DNA from: Amycolatopsis alba DSM 44262
Lineage (GTDB): Bacteria; Actinomycetota; Actinomycetes; Mycobacteriales; Pseudonocardiaceae
Direction: 5' to 3'
DNA: 64,000 bases
Assembly (NCBI RefSeq): GCF_000384215.1
Contig: NZ_KB913032.1
Span: forward strand, 4,419,665 to 4,483,664
Shown: positions 52,294 through 61,550 of the stretch, one piece after another
Position numbering within the stretch: the first letter of the stretch is position 1
Layout: each line of letters starts with the position of its first letter
Program-made: the position numbers and the translations under genes
The notes under the pieces: generated by a model
Told to the model about the DNA's origin: nothing
The model's input: the letters and a program-made list of their open reading frames with translations, nothing else
The model's database searches: none

Positions 52294-52428
52294 CGGCGAC
52301 ACGCTTCGGGACGAGTGTGCCCCGAAGCGTTCCTGGCTTGTGCCAGAAAGCTGTGTGTTCCCGCCGGCCCCAGGTCGGCCAAGCCGATCGTCGGTAAGAC
52401 AGCCGACGACGCCGAGGAGGTCCCCCGC

Positions 52429-53736
52429 GTGCTCAGCGCCTTCCGCTCGGCTCTCGCGACGCCGGATCTACGTAAGAAGATCCTGTTCACGCTAGCCATT
52501 GTCGCGGTCTACCGAATCGGTGCCACCATCCCGGCTCCGGGCATCTCGTACTCCGCCGTCCAGAAATGCACGGAAACCGGGTCGCAGGAGGGCGTCTATC
52601 AGCTGCTGAACTTGTTCAGCGGCGGCGCACTGCTCCAGCTTTCGCTGTTCTCGACCGGCATCATGCCGTACATCACGGCGAGCATCATCGTCCAGCTTCT
52701 CACCGTGGTCATCCCGCGGTTCGAGGAGCTGAAGAAGGAAGGCCAGTCCGGTCAGGGCAAGCTGACCCAGTACACCCGGTACCTGACGATCGCCCTCGCG
52801 GTCCTGCAGGCCACCGGTGTGGTGGCGCTCGCCGACCGCAAGCAGCTCTTCCCGCAGTGCGACACCCCGATCATCCCGGACAACAGCGTCTACACGCTGG
52901 CCATCATCGTCGTCACGATGACCGCCGGTACCGCCGTCATGATGTGGCTGGGTGAGCTGATCACCGAGCGCGGCGTCGGCAACGGCATGTCCGTCCTCAT
53001 CTTCCTGAACATCGCGGCGCGTATCCCGATCGAGGGTGGCAACATCCTCAGCAGCGCGGGCGGCATGGTCTTCGCTCTCGTCTGCGTGTTCGGCCTGGTG
53101 ATCATCGCCAGCGTCATCTTCGTCGAGCAGGGGCAGCGCCGGATCCCGGTGCAGTACGCCAAGCGCATGATCGGCCGCCGCATGTACGGCGGGACCTCGA
53201 CCTACCTGCCGATCAAGGTGAACCAGGCCGGTGTCATCCCGGTCATCTTCGCCTCGTCGCTGCTCTACCTGCCGGACCTGATCAGCCGCCTCGTCGGCGA
53301 CGCCAACAGCAACTCCGGCTGGCAGGTCTTCATCCAGAACTACATCGTCAACCAGTCCAGCTGGGCACACGTCCTGCTGTACTTCGCGTTGATCATCTTC
53401 TTCACGTACTTCTACATCACGATCACGTTCAACGTGGACGAGCGTGCGGAGGAGATGAAGAAGTTCGGTGGCTTCATCCCCGGTATCCGTCCGGGTCGCC
53501 CCACCGCGGAGTACCTCAGCTACGTCCTGGGCCGGATCACCCTGCCGGGCTCGCTGTACCTGGGCATCATCGCGATCCTTCCGAACTTCTTCCTGTCCGT
53601 CACCGGCAGCGGGAACAACCAGAACTTCCCGTTCGGTGGCACGGCTGTGCTGATCATGGTCGGTGTCGGTCTCGACACCGTGAAGCAGATCGAAAGCCAG
53701 CTGATGCAACGTAACTACGAAGGGTTCTTGAAGTGA
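52429..53736 (+). CDS. secY: protein translocase subunit SecY
   Basis: About 435 residues from GTG 52429 (GAGGAGG upstream; start [21 protein letters not shown] matches the family). Ten transmembrane helices. The plug region and cytoplasmic loop 5 ([15 protein letters not shown]) are typical. Core channel of Sec export. Stop overlaps the adk GTG. Confidence 0.98.
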   Translation: MLSAFRSALATPDLRKKILFTLAIVAVYRIGATIPAPGISYSAVQKCTETGSQEGVYQLLNLFSGGALLQLSLFSTGIMPYITASIIVQLLTVVIPRFEELKKEGQSGQGKLTQYTRYLTIALAVLQATGVVALADRKQLFPQCDTPIIPDNSVYTLAIIVVTMTAGTAVMMWLGELITERGVGNGMSVLIFLNIAARIPIEGGNILSSAGGMVFALVCVFGLVIIASVIFVEQGQRRIPVQYAKRMIGRRMYGGTSTYLPIKVNQAGVIPVIFASSLLYLPDLISRLVGDANSNSGWQVFIQNYIVNQSSWAHVLLYFALIIFFTYFYITITFNVDERAEEMKKFGGFIPGIRPGRPTAEYLSYVLGRITLPGSLYLGIIAILPNFFLSVTGSGNNQNFPFGGTAVLIMVGVGLDTVKQIESQLMQRNYEGFLK

Positions 53737-54287
53737 CGCGCCTGGTTCTCGTTGGCCCTCCTGGCGCGGGCAAAGGTACTCAGGCGGTAGCACTGTCGGA
53801 GAAGCTCCGGATCCCGCACATCTCGACCGGCGACCTGTTCCGCGCCCACGTGGGCGAGCAGACGCCGCTGGGCCAGGAAGCCAAGCGCTACCTGGACTCC
53901 GGCGAACTCGTGCCCGACTCGGTCACGAACGAGATGGTGCGCGAGCGCCTCGCCGAACCCGACGCCAAGGTCGGCTTCCTGCTGGACGGGTTCCCCCGGA
54001 ACACCAAGCAGGCCGACGTCCTCGGTGAGATCCTCGGCGAGGTCGACACCAAACTGAACGCGGTCATCCAGCTTCAGGTCTCGGAAGACGTCGTCGTCGA
54101 GCGGCTGCTGTCCCGCGGCCGCTCGGACGACACCGAAGAGGTCATCCGCCGTCGCCAGCAGATCTACGTGTCCGAGACGGCTCCGCTGCTCGAGTACTAC
54201 GCGGACATCCTGGTCACGGTCGACGGCGTCGGCTCGGTCGACGAGATCTCCGCCCGCGTGCTGGAAGCGCTGCGCGACCGCACGTGA
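53733..54287 (+). CDS. adk: adenylate kinase
   Basis: 184 residues, GTG in a 4-bp overlap with secY. ATP + AMP = 2 ADP. P-loop [10 protein letters not shown] (8-17), then [11 protein letters not shown] and LLDGFPRN. It is the short form: the LID is reduced and has no zinc cysteines, as in Mycobacterium. Confidence 0.98.
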   Translation: MTRLVLVGPPGAGKGTQAVALSEKLRIPHISTGDLFRAHVGEQTPLGQEAKRYLDSGELVPDSVTNEMVRERLAEPDAKVGFLLDGFPRNTKQADVLGEILGEVDTKLNAVIQLQVSEDVVVERLLSRGRSDDTEEVIRRRQQIYVSETAPLLEYYADILVTVDGVGSVDEISARVLEALRDRT

Positions 54288-54331
54288 ACCTCGGAGGACT
54301 GCGTGTACTGCAACGGCTTCGTCGTGGGCGC

Positions 54332-55108
54332 ATGATCGAAATCAAGACACCTGGTGAGCTCCAGGCGATGCGGGCCGCGGGCCTGGTCGTCTGGCGCACC
54401 CTCACCGCGGTGGGCGAGATCGCCAAACCGGGCGTGACCACGGCCGACCTCGACGAACTCGCCGAGCAGACGATCCGCGACGCCGGCGCGGTGCCCTCGT
54501 TCAAGGGGTACCACGGGTTCCCGGCGTCGATCTGCGCTTCGGTGAACGAGCAGATCGTCCACGGCATCCCGTCGAAGACGCAGGTCCTGAACGATGGGGA
54601 CATCATCTCCGTCGACTGTGGCGCGATCCTCGACGGCTGGCACGGCGACTCCGCGGTCACCCTCGCGATCGGTGAGGTGTCGAAGGCGGATCTGGCGCTC
54701 TCGGCGGCCACCGAGGCGGCGATGTGGGCTGGGATCGCCGCGGTGTCGTCGGGCGGCAGGCTGACGGACATCTCGTACGCGGTGCAGACGGCTGCCGAGA
54801 AGGCAGGCCAGGATGACGGCATCGAGTACGGGATGATCGTCGAGTATGGCGGTCACGGGATCGGGCGCCAGATGCACATGGACCCGTTCCTGCCGAATCT
54901 CGGGAAACCGGGCAAGGGACCGCGGCTCAAGACCGGTATGGCGCTCGCGATCGAGCCCATGCTGACCGGCGGCGGGGGAGAGACCGTCGAGCTCGACGAC
55001 GGCTGGACAGTCGTGACCGCGGACGGCTCGCGGGCCTCACACTGGGAACACACCGTCGCCATCACCGATGACGGCCCGTGGGTCCTCACCGCCCCCGAAG
55101 ACGCCTGA
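54332..55108 (+). CDS. map: methionine aminopeptidase, type I
   Basis: 258 residues from ATG 54332 (MIEIKTPGEL is the usual start); a GTG at 54284 overlapping the adk stop gives 16 more residues and cannot be excluded. Removes the initiator Met. Metal ligands: Asp in SVDCG, Asp in HGDSA, His in GGHGIG, Glu in AIEPM and Glu in HWEHTVAI; the substrate His is in VHGIP. Cotranscribed with secY-adk. Confidence 0.96.
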   Translation: MIEIKTPGELQAMRAAGLVVWRTLTAVGEIAKPGVTTADLDELAEQTIRDAGAVPSFKGYHGFPASICASVNEQIVHGIPSKTQVLNDGDIISVDCGAILDGWHGDSAVTLAIGEVSKADLALSAATEAAMWAGIAAVSSGGRLTDISYAVQTAAEKAGQDDGIEYGMIVEYGGHGIGRQMHMDPFLPNLGKPGKGPRLKTGMALAIEPMLTGGGGETVELDDGWTVVTADGSRASHWEHTVAITDDGPWVLTAPEDA

Positions 55109-55537
55109 CCCCCACCCCGGATCGCGATTAGCCCGCTAAAGTCGAGTCCGTCCGCTGGTCGGCGCAGTGCCCAGGCCCGCCGATGAGACGCCCGCCCGCT
55201 GCCCTCATCGGAGGCACCCCCTCCGCCGAGCGCCCCAGGGCACCCGCCCGTCAGATCGCGTTTAGCCCGCTAAACGCAGGTCGGCGGAGGCGTACGATGG
55301 TGAAGGTCGCTTCCGGCGAACTCGGGGGACATCTAACACAGTCACCCCCCGTTTGGGGCTCACGACACGGGTTGCGTACACTGTCAAGTCGGTGTACTCA
55401 TCGCGCCCGGATCCTGCGCGCTCGTGAATTCTCGCGAACGGACATTGGACCCGTGGAGGAGTGTGCCGAAGCACCACCCAGCCAAGCACTCAAGCTCTGA
55501 CTGATAACACAGCGTAGCGACAGGAAATGCGGAGGAC
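55109..55537. other. gap with two palindromic elements and the infA promoter region
   Basis: Elements at 55119-55145 (reverse) and 55254-55286 (identical over 33 bases to 16171-16203). Possible promoter: TACACT at 55377-55382, or TTGCGT (55372-55377) with a 17-bp spacer before TACTCA. No gene seen. Confidence 0.6.
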
Positions 55538-55759
55538 ATGGGCAAGAAAGACGGGGCCATCGAGGTCGAAGGCCGCGTAGTCGAGCCGCTCCCCAACGCG
55601 ATGTTCCGCGTCGAGTTGGAGAACGGCCACAAGGTCCTTGCACACATCAGCGGCAAGATGCGGCAGCACTACATCCGCATCCTGCCCGAGGACAGGGTTG
55701 TCGTGGAGCTCTCGCCCTACGACTTGTCTCGTGGTCGCATCGTCTACCGCTACAAGTGA
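55538..55759 (+). CDS. infA: translation initiation factor IF-1
   Basis: 73 residues, ATG with GCGGAGGA upstream. OB-fold: [55 protein letters not shown]. Occupies the A site during initiation. Confidence 0.99.
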   Translation: MGKKDGAIEVEGRVVEPLPNAMFRVELENGHKVLAHISGKMRQHYIRILPEDRVVVELSPYDLSRGRIVYRYK

Positions 55760-55795
55760 TCACGACGAGTTAGCACAAGCAGGAGAGCAGGAGAC

Positions 55796-55909
55796 GTGAA
55801 GGTCCAGCCGAGCGTCAAGAAGATCTGCGACAAGTGCAAGGTGATCCGCCGTCACGGCCGGATCATGGTGATCTGCGAGAACCTGCGGCACAAGCAGCGG
55901 CAGGGCTGA
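55796..55909 (+). CDS. rpmJ: 50S ribosomal protein L36, zinc type
   Basis: 37 residues, GTG start with AGGAG upstream. Begins [19 protein letters not shown]; three Cys plus His (CDKC, IC, RH) form the zinc site. A zinc-free paralogue may exist elsewhere. Confidence 0.97.
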   Translation: MKVQPSVKKICDKCKVIRRHGRIMVICENLRHKQRQG

Positions 55910-55962
55910 TCACTCGCACTCGTACAGAGTGGATTGACGGCTACACAATCTCCCCGCACCTG

Positions 55963-56065
55963 CCGGGCCGTGCGAACGGCCCGGTTCACCCCCGGACTTC
56001 AGGCCGGGGCCGGGACACCCGAAGCGCAAGCCAAGGGCACGACAGGCGAGTCGGTCCCGGGACCG
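55963..56065 (+). promoter_or_regulatory. structured rpsM leader
   Basis: Three inverted repeats in the 205-base gap before rpsM: CCGGGCCGT / ACGGCCCGG with a GCGA tetraloop (55963-55984); CCCCGG / CCGGGG (55991-56011, approximate); and the palindrome CGGTCCCGGGACCG (56052-56065). This could be an S4-responsive leader by analogy with the E. coli alpha operon (inference). A 16-codon open frame, 56086-56136, overlaps the rpsM start. Confidence 0.5.
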
Positions 56066-56114
56066 GACGGGGAGCAGACCTGAAGATGAATTCTATGAAG
56101 GAGCATCAACGCCA

Positions 56115-56495
56115 ATGGCACGACTCGCTGGCGTAGACCTCCCCCGCGAAAAGCGGTTGGAGATCGCGCTGACCTACATCTACGGCATCGGCCGTACTCG
56201 CTCGAAGCAGCTCATCGCGGCTGCCGAGCTCAACGCGGACACTCGCGTCAAGGATCTGAGCGATGACGACCTCGCCAAGCTGCGGGTCTACATCGAGGAG
56301 AACTTCAAGGTCGAGGGTGACCTTCGCCGCGAGGTGAACGCCGACATCCGTCGGAAGATCGAGATCGGGTGCTACGAGGGCCTTCGCTGGCGTCGCGGAC
56401 TTCCCGTCCGTGGTCAGCGCACCAAGACGAACGCCCGCACCCGTAAGGGTCCGAAGAAGACGGTCGCCGGCAAGAAGAAGGCTGGCAAGAAGTGA
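56115..56495 (+). CDS. rpsM: 30S ribosomal protein S13
   Basis: 126 residues, [38 protein letters not shown] and a Lys-rich end. Head protein contacting the P-site tRNA. The stop overlaps a GTG of the next, unknown gene. Confidence 0.98.
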   Translation: MARLAGVDLPREKRLEIALTYIYGIGRTRSKQLIAAAELNADTRVKDLSDDDLAKLRVYIEENFKVEGDLRREVNADIRRKIEIGCYEGLRWRRGLPVRGQRTKTNARTRKGPKKTVAGKKKAGKK

Positions 56496-56677
56496 GCGTC
56501 CAGGGCAAGAAGGTCGTGCGGATGGGCGGCGTTCACCGCCGCGGCTCGGCTTGTGTCTCGCCCAAGGCGCTCTACGCCCGCCCGATGGCGCTCCGCAACC
56601 TGTACACCGACGCCGGTTCGATCATCCGGCGCGGACAGGCCGAAGCGGTCGCCGCTCACCAAGAGAACGCGCGCTAA
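56492..56677 (+). CDS. unknown 61-residue basic protein between rpsM and rpsK
   Basis: 61 residues, GTG overlapping the rpsM stop by 4 bp, the pattern of translational coupling. Codon composition is strongly coding (hand count: GC about 72 % at position 1, 52 % at position 2, nearly 90 % at position 3). The protein is basic: N-terminus [17 protein letters not shown], middle [15 protein letters not shown], end [16 protein letters not shown]. It has one Cys and no membrane segment. It matches no ribosomal protein I know; rpsM and rpsK are normally adjacent. A ribosome- or RNA-associated small protein is a guess from location and charge. Confidence 0.6.
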   Translation: MSVQGKKVVRMGGVHRRGSACVSPKALYARPMALRNLYTDAGSIIRRGQAEAVAAHQENAR

Positions 56678-56695
56678 CAGGAGAACCCTCAAAAC

Positions 56696-57103
56696 ATGCC
56701 ACCGAAGTCTCGTACTGCGGCGGGGGCCAAGAAGGTCCGCCGTAAGGAAAAGAAGAATGTCGCGCACGGTCACGCGCACATCAAGAGCACCTTCAACAAC
56801 ACCATCGTCTCGATCACGGACCCGACCGGTGCCGTGATCGCGTGGGCGTCGAGTGGTCACGTGGGCTTCAAGGGCTCGCGTAAGTCCACCCCGTTCGCCG
56901 CGCAGATGGCCGCCGAGAACGCCGCCCGCAAGGCTGCTGAGCACGGCATGAAGAAGGTCGACGTCTTCGTGAAGGGCCCTGGTTCGGGTCGCGAGACGGC
57001 GATCCGCTCGTTGCAGGCGGCCGGCCTCGAGGTCGGCACCATCCAGGACGTGACCCCGCAGCCTCACAACGGCTGCCGCCCGCCCAAGCGGCGCCGGGTC
57101 TGA
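56696..57103 (+). CDS. rpsK: 30S ribosomal protein S11
   Basis: 135 residues, ATG with CAGGAGAA upstream. [18 protein letters not shown] and [15 protein letters not shown] are diagnostic. Platform protein near the E-site codon. Confidence 0.99.
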   Translation: MPPKSRTAAGAKKVRRKEKKNVAHGHAHIKSTFNNTIVSITDPTGAVIAWASSGHVGFKGSRKSTPFAAQMAAENAARKAAEHGMKKVDVFVKGPGSGRETAIRSLQAAGLEVGTIQDVTPQPHNGCRPPKRRRV

Positions 57104-57126
57104 GGAACGGGGAGGAGTAAGAAGAA

Positions 57127-57732
57127 ATGGCTCGTTACACCGGCCCCGCGACGCGTATTTCGCGTCGCCTCAAGGTTGACCTCATCGGCGGCGACCAGGC
57201 TTTCGAGCGTCGCCCCTACCCGCCGGGCCAGCACGGCCGCGGGCGCATCAAGGAGTCCGAGTACCTCCTGCAGTCGCAGGAGAAGCAGAAGGCTCGTTAC
57301 ACCTACGGCGTTCTCGAGCGTCAGTTCGTCCGGTACTACAAGGAAGCCGTCCGGCGTCCCGGTAAGACCGGTGAGAACCTGCTGCAGATCCTCGAGTCCC
57401 GTCTGGACAACGTGATCTACCGCGCCGGCATCGCCCGCACCCGCCGTCAGGCGCGTCAGCTGGTGAGCCACGGCCACTTCGTGGTCAATGGCGTCAAGGT
57501 CAACGTCCCGTCCTACCAGGTCACGAAGTGGGACATCATCGACGTGCGGCCGAAGTCGTTCGCGATGCTGCCCTTCGTCGCTGCCAAGGAGTCGTTCGGC
57601 GAGCGTCCCGTTCCCGCGTGGCTCCAGGTTGTTCCGTCCAACCTCCGGGTGCTGGTCCACCAGCTCCCGGAGCGCGCTCAGATCGACGTTCCGGTTCAGG
57701 AACAGCTGATCGTCGAGCTCTACTCGAAGTGA
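57127..57732 (+). CDS. rpsD: 30S ribosomal protein S4
   Basis: 201 residues, ATG. Cys-free N-terminal form. [23 protein letters not shown]4 domain at about 90-115. In E. coli S4 is the alpha-operon repressor. Followed by a strong hairpin before rpoA. Confidence 0.98.
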   Translation: MARYTGPATRISRRLKVDLIGGDQAFERRPYPPGQHGRGRIKESEYLLQSQEKQKARYTYGVLERQFVRYYKEAVRRPGKTGENLLQILESRLDNVIYRAGIARTRRQARQLVSHGHFVVNGVKVNVPSYQVTKWDIIDVRPKSFAMLPFVAAKESFGERPVPAWLQVVPSNLRVLVHQLPERAQIDVPVQEQLIVELYSK

Positions 57733-57737
57733 TCCAT

Positions 57738-57766
57738 TACCGGGCCGGAGATCCTCCGGCCCGGTA
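57738..57766 (+). terminator. rpsD-rpoA intercistronic hairpin
   Basis: Perfect 12-bp arms TACCGGGCCGGA / TCCGGCCCGGTA with a 5-base loop and no clear T run. Likely an attenuator or processing hairpin, like the one between rpoB and rpoC. Confidence 0.65.
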
Positions 57767-57859
57767 TGGGTTCGCGCGGCGGCGCCCAGAGTGCGCCGCC
57801 GCGTCGCCATCCCTTTCGGTGTCATATGGCGGGCGCCGTTTGGAAAGGAATTAGGAAAG

Positions 57860-58933
57860 ATGCTGATTTCCCAGCGGCCGGCTCTCGGCGAAGAGACGGT
57901 CAACGAGACCCGCTCCCGGTTCACCATCGAACCGCTGGAGCCCGGCTTCGGCTACACGCTCGGCAACTCGCTGCGGCGCACGCTGCTGTCGTCCATTCCT
58001 GGCGCGGCCGTGACGAGCATCCGCATCGACGGCGTGCTGCACGAGTTCACCACCGTTCCCGGAGTGAAGGAAGATGTCACCGACATCATCCTGAACCTCA
58101 AGGAGCTCGTGGTCTCCTCGGAAGAGGACGAGCCGGTCACCATGTACCTGCGCAAGCAGGGCCCCGGTGAGGTCACCGCTGCCGACATCGTGCCCCCGGC
58201 CGGTGTCACCGTGCATAACCCGGATCTGCACATCGCGTCGCTGAACGGCAAGGGCAAGCTCGAGATCGAGCTCGTCGTCGAGCGCGGCCGCGGTTACGTT
58301 CCGGCCCTGCAGAACAAGCAGGCGGGCGCGGAGATCGGCCGGATCCCGGTCGACTCCATCTACTCCCCGGTGCTGAAGGTGACCTACAAGGTCGAGGCGA
58401 CCCGTGTCGAGCAGCGCACCGACTTCGACAAGCTGATCCTGGACGTGGAGACGAAGCCGTCGATCACGCCGCGGGACGCCGTCGCGTCGGCCGGTAAGAC
58501 GCTGGTGGAGCTGTTCGGTCTCGCGCGCGAGCTGAACGTCGACGCCGAGGGCATCGAGATCGGCCCGTCGCCGCAGGAGGCGGACACCATCGCCGCCTAC
58601 GCGATGCCGATCGAGGACCTGGACCTCACCGTCCGGTCGTACAACTGCCTCAAGCGCGAGGGCATCCACACCGTCGGCGAACTGGTCTCGCGCAGCGAGG
58701 CCGACCTGCTGGACATCCGCAACTTCGGTGCGAAGTCGATCGACGAGGTCAAGCTCAAGCTCGTCGGCCTCGGCCTCGCGCTGAAGGACAGCCCGCCTGG
58801 GTTCGACCCGACCGCGGCTGCGGCCAGCTACGACGGTGAAGGCTGGTCCGAGGGCGTCGACAGCATCACGGACGGAATTTCGGACAACGGCCACGACGAT
58901 GGCCAGGACTACGCAGAGACGGAGCAGCTGTAA
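57860..58933 (+). CDS. rpoA: RNA polymerase alpha subunit
   Basis: 357 residues from ATG 57860 (AGGAAAG upstream); the longer frame to 57791 crosses the intercistronic region and is not used. N-terminal dimerisation domain starts near [25 protein letters not shown]-terminal domain includes [20 protein letters not shown]. An acidic tail of ~40 residues is typical of actinomycetes. Confidence 0.98.
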   Translation: MLISQRPALGEETVNETRSRFTIEPLEPGFGYTLGNSLRRTLLSSIPGAAVTSIRIDGVLHEFTTVPGVKEDVTDIILNLKELVVSSEEDEPVTMYLRKQGPGEVTAADIVPPAGVTVHNPDLHIASLNGKGKLEIELVVERGRGYVPALQNKQAGAEIGRIPVDSIYSPVLKVTYKVEATRVEQRTDFDKLILDVETKPSITPRDAVASAGKTLVELFGLARELNVDAEGIEIGPSPQEADTIAAYAMPIEDLDLTVRSYNCLKREGIHTVGELVSRSEADLLDIRNFGAKSIDEVKLKLVGLGLALKDSPPGFDPTAAAASYDGEGWSEGVDSITDGISDNGHDDGQDYAETEQL

Positions 58934-58943
58934 GGCCAGCTAC

Positions 58944-58973
58944 GGCTCCCTCACCGGTAGGGGTGGGGGAGCC
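58944..58973 (+). terminator. rpoA-rplQ intercistronic hairpin
   Basis: GGCTCCCTCACC / GGTGGGGGAGCC with one mismatch and a 6-base loop. Third hairpin flanking an RNA-polymerase gene. Confidence 0.5.
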
Positions 58974-59008
58974 CCGGCCTCCAGCTGTGAGCTGAACGAG
59001 GAGAACCG

Positions 59009-59572
59009 ATGCCCACCCCCACAAAGGGACCCCGTCTCGGCGGGTCGCCCGCGCACGAGCGGCTGATCCTGGCCAACCTGGCCACCCAGCTGTTCGAGCA
59101 CGGCAAGATCACGACGACCGAGGCGAAGGCCCGGCGGGTGCGCCCGCTGGCCGAGAAGCTGATCACGAAGGCGAAGCGGGGCGACCTGCACAACCGTCGT
59201 CAGATCCAGCGCATCGTGCGCGACAAGGATGTCGTGCACAAGCTGATCGCCGAGATCGGTCCGTTCTTCGCGGAGCGTCCGGGTGGCTACACCCGGATCA
59301 CCAAGACGATGGCGCGCAAGGGCGACAACGCCCCCATGGCCGTCATCGAACTGGTGGCCGAGAAGACCGTCACCGCCGAGGCCGAGGCCGCGCGCAAGAC
59401 GAAGTTCGCCAAGGACGAGCCGAAGGCTGCCGCCCCGGCCGCCGAGGAGACCACTGAGGCCCCTGAGGTTGCCGACACGGCCGCCACCGAGGCTCCGGAG
59501 GCCACCGAGGCTCCCGCCGCTGACGAGGCCGCTGAGGCCCCCGCCGCGGACGCGGACAGCAAGAAGGACTGA
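59009..59572 (+). CDS. rplQ: 50S ribosomal protein L17
   Basis: 187 residues, ATG with GAGGAG upstream. Core 1-120: [24 protein letters not shown]. The last ~65 residues are an acidic Ala/Glu/Pro tail, as in other actinomycetes. Ends just before truA. Confidence 0.98.
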   Translation: MPTPTKGPRLGGSPAHERLILANLATQLFEHGKITTTEAKARRVRPLAEKLITKAKRGDLHNRRQIQRIVRDKDVVHKLIAEIGPFFAERPGGYTRITKTMARKGDNAPMAVIELVAEKTVTAEAEAARKTKFAKDEPKAAAPAAEETTEAPEVADTAATEAPEATEAPAADEAAEAPAADADSKKD

Positions 59573-59576
59573 CGTC

Positions 59577-60479
59577 CTGACGGCACCGAACACCCCGGAC
59601 GAGCCCGCCACTCCCACTGCGGAGGGCGGGCTCGTTCGTCTGCGTCTGGACGTTTCCTACGACGGCACCGATTTCTCCGGCTGGGCGCGACAGCCCGAGC
59701 GGCGCACGGTGCAGGGAGTCCTCGAAGAGGCGCTCGCGAAGCAGCCTCCAGGAGCCTCGGTCCCGAAGTCCGTCGTCGTCGCCGGCCGCACCGATGCCGG
59801 TGTGCACGCCGCCGGCCAGGTGGTCCACGTCGACGTGTCGACTTTAGCGGGCAAAACTCGATCCGGTCGCTTGGAACTGGACGGGCAGGGCATTCCTGAC
59901 CTGGGGCGGATGCGCCATCGCTGGAATCGGTACCTGCCGGGTGACGTGCGCGTGCTCGATGCTCGCGTGGCCGCGCCCGGATTCGACGCCCGGTTCTCGG
60001 CCGTGCGGCGGCACTATCGCTACCGCGTCTCGGACGCGCCGTGGGGTGTCGATCCGTTGAGGCGTCACGACACCCTGGCCTGGGGACGTCCGCTCTCGAT
60101 CGACGCGATGAACGAGGCGTCGGAGTCTCTCTTGGGGCTTCAGGACTTCGCGGCCTTCTGCAAACAGCGCGAAGGCGGGACGACCATTCGTGAGCTGCAG
60201 CGGCTTGTCTGGCGCCGGACCGGACCGCACGCTGTCGAGGTCGATGTCTCCGCTGACGCCTTCTGCCACTCGATGGTCCGAAGCCTGGTGGGTGCGCTGC
60301 TCCTGGTCGGTGACGGCCGTCGTCCGCTGACGTGGCCAGGCGACGTCCTGGAGAGCCGGACGCGAGACAGCGCTGTCGCTCCCGCACACGGCCTTACGCT
60401 GATGGCCGTCGACTACCCGCCGGACACCGAACTCGCGGCCCGCGCCGATCAAACGCGCGCCATGCGCACCCCCTCCTGA
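59577..60479 (+). CDS. truA: tRNA pseudouridine synthase A, with an embedded palindromic element
   Basis: About 300 residues if translation starts at CTG 59577. No ATG, GTG or TTG lies between the rplQ stop and the first conserved block (RLRLDVSYDGTDFSGWARQP), while AAGGA is 8 bp before the CTG. TruA makes pseudouridine 38-40 in tRNA anticodon arms. The catalytic Asp is in GRTDAGVHA. Later blocks FDARFSAVRRHYRYR, FAAFCKQREGGTTIR and FCHSMVRSLVGALL are intact. A palindromic repeat at 59838-59863 encodes STLAGKTRS in a loop that varies among TruA proteins. Its expected in-frame TAA reads AAA here. Confidence 0.9.
   Translation: MTAPNTPDEPATPTAEGGLVRLRLDVSYDGTDFSGWARQPERRTVQGVLEEALAKQPPGASVPKSVVVAGRTDAGVHAAGQVVHVDVSTLAGKTRSGRLELDGQGIPDLGRMRHRWNRYLPGDVRVLDARVAAPGFDARFSAVRRHYRYRVSDAPWGVDPLRRHDTLAWGRPLSIDAMNEASESLLGLQDFAAFCKQREGGTTIRELQRLVWRRTGPHAVEVDVSADAFCHSMVRSLVGALLLVGDGRRPLTWPGDVLESRTRDSAVAPAHGLTLMAVDYPPDTELAARADQTRAMRTPS
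59838..59863. repeat. palindromic element inside the truA coding sequence
   Basis: TCGACTTTAGC, GG, GCAAAACTCGATC. Against GCTAAACTCGATC it differs by T to A at 59852, which turns an in-frame TAA into AAA. Confidence 0.88.
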
Positions 60480-61408
60480 CCCGGCCGCGGCGACGTTAGC
60501 GGGCTAATCGCGCTGCGGCGGGCGCGCCAGACGGCATCGACGATGCCTTTGAAGTCGTTCGCCAGGTCTTCCGCGGTGACGATGACGAAGCGCCAACCCT
60601 CAGCCTCCGCACGTCTTCGGCGCTTGCGATCGTAGGCTTGTTGTTTTGGTGTGTTGTGCCATTGGCCGTCGTATTCGATGGCGACCTTGTACTCCTTGTC
60701 TCCAAGGTCGAGGCGGGCGATGAAGTGGCCTGTCCGGGAGAAGACCTCGACTTGAGGTGTCGCGGCAATGCCGCCGGCGGCCAGCACGATGCGGACTTCC
60801 GATTCCGGAGGTGATTCCGCGCGAGGGTCGGACAGCCGTAAAGCGGTTCTGGCCAAGCGAATTCCCCGATTCCGGCGTCCGTAGAACTCCCCGTTGAGAT
60901 GTAGATCGCTCAGCTTCTCGGCTTTCATGAACTGGTCCAGATCCGGGACGCCGATCCGGAGTCGTCGCACCCACCCGGATTTGCGAGGAGAAAGCCGGAG
61001 TAGCAGGTCCAGTGCGATTCGAGTTTTACGCGCGATACGAATGCCGTTCCACGGCTTCGATTCCTCGGGCTTGATCTCGGTACGCCGGACCTTGATACCG
61101 ACTATCGGGCCGAAGCGTTGTTTCTCCGGTACGACCATCTCAACCGGATCATTGGGCCTGGCCAGCTCGACACCTTGAATGGTCGCGGCCGATCGTCCGG
61201 TCAGCACAGCTTCCGGAGGCGCCAGCAATGCGGCGCCGCGGCAACGCAGCTCGTGCGTGACCTCCACGTCGGCACGCGTGTAGACGTCCTGGAACAGCCT
61301 TCGGACGCTGGGGCCAAGTAGTTGGCTCGCCGTGATGAGGCCCGCCTTGCGCGCCACTGAGCCGCGGAAGACTTCGGGGAGATGAGATGAATCGAAGGGT
61401 TTGGTCAT
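60449..61408 (-). CDS. DUF559-type endonuclease-like protein with AbiEi-like N-terminus
   Basis: 319 residues, ATG at 61408. N-terminal part (1-90) resembles the winged-helix of AbiEi-type antitoxins (GLITASQLLGPSVRRLFQD). C-terminal part has the Vsr-like nuclease fold of DUF559: LDLGDKEYKVAIEYDGQWHN, then KRRRRAEAEGWRFVIVTAEDL. Activity is untested in most such proteins. The last ~30 residues read through a palindromic element (RSAISPLTSP) and overlap the truA 3' end by 31 bp, so the natural C-terminus was probably closer to VDAVWRA. Confidence 0.75.
   Translation of the reverse strand: MTKPFDSSHLPEVFRGSVARKAGLITASQLLGPSVRRLFQDVYTRADVEVTHELRCRGAALLAPPEAVLTGRSAATIQGVELARPNDPVEMVVPEKQRFGPIVGIKVRRTEIKPEESKPWNGIRIARKTRIALDLLLRLSPRKSGWVRRLRIGVPDLDQFMKAEKLSDLHLNGEFYGRRNRGIRLARTALRLSDPRAESPPESEVRIVLAAGGIAATPQVEVFSRTGHFIARLDLGDKEYKVAIEYDGQWHNTPKQQAYDRKRRRRAEAEGWRFVIVTAEDLANDFKGIVDAVWRARRSAISPLTSPRPGQEGVRMARV
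60490..60513. repeat. palindromic element inside a gene 3' end
   Basis: GCGACGTTAGC, GG, GCTAATCGCGC. Lies 11 bp after the truA stop and in frame near the end of the minus-strand gene. Confidence 0.85.
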
Positions 61409-61550
61409 GTCTGCACGGTGATAGACAAGGCCGACAACACCTGGCCATCACCGGCCCCGCAAGGGCTATCTATCCACAACCCCCGCCTTGTCCACAGTCG
61501 GCGCTATTGCCCCTTGACGGACCAACTTCCCACCGGCTTCCCGACCCAAG

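Noticed and set aside
59283..59576. truA starting inside rplQ
   Set aside because: It would overlap rplQ by nearly 300 bases, and the added sequence is a low-complexity Arg/Pro shadow of the rplQ tail.
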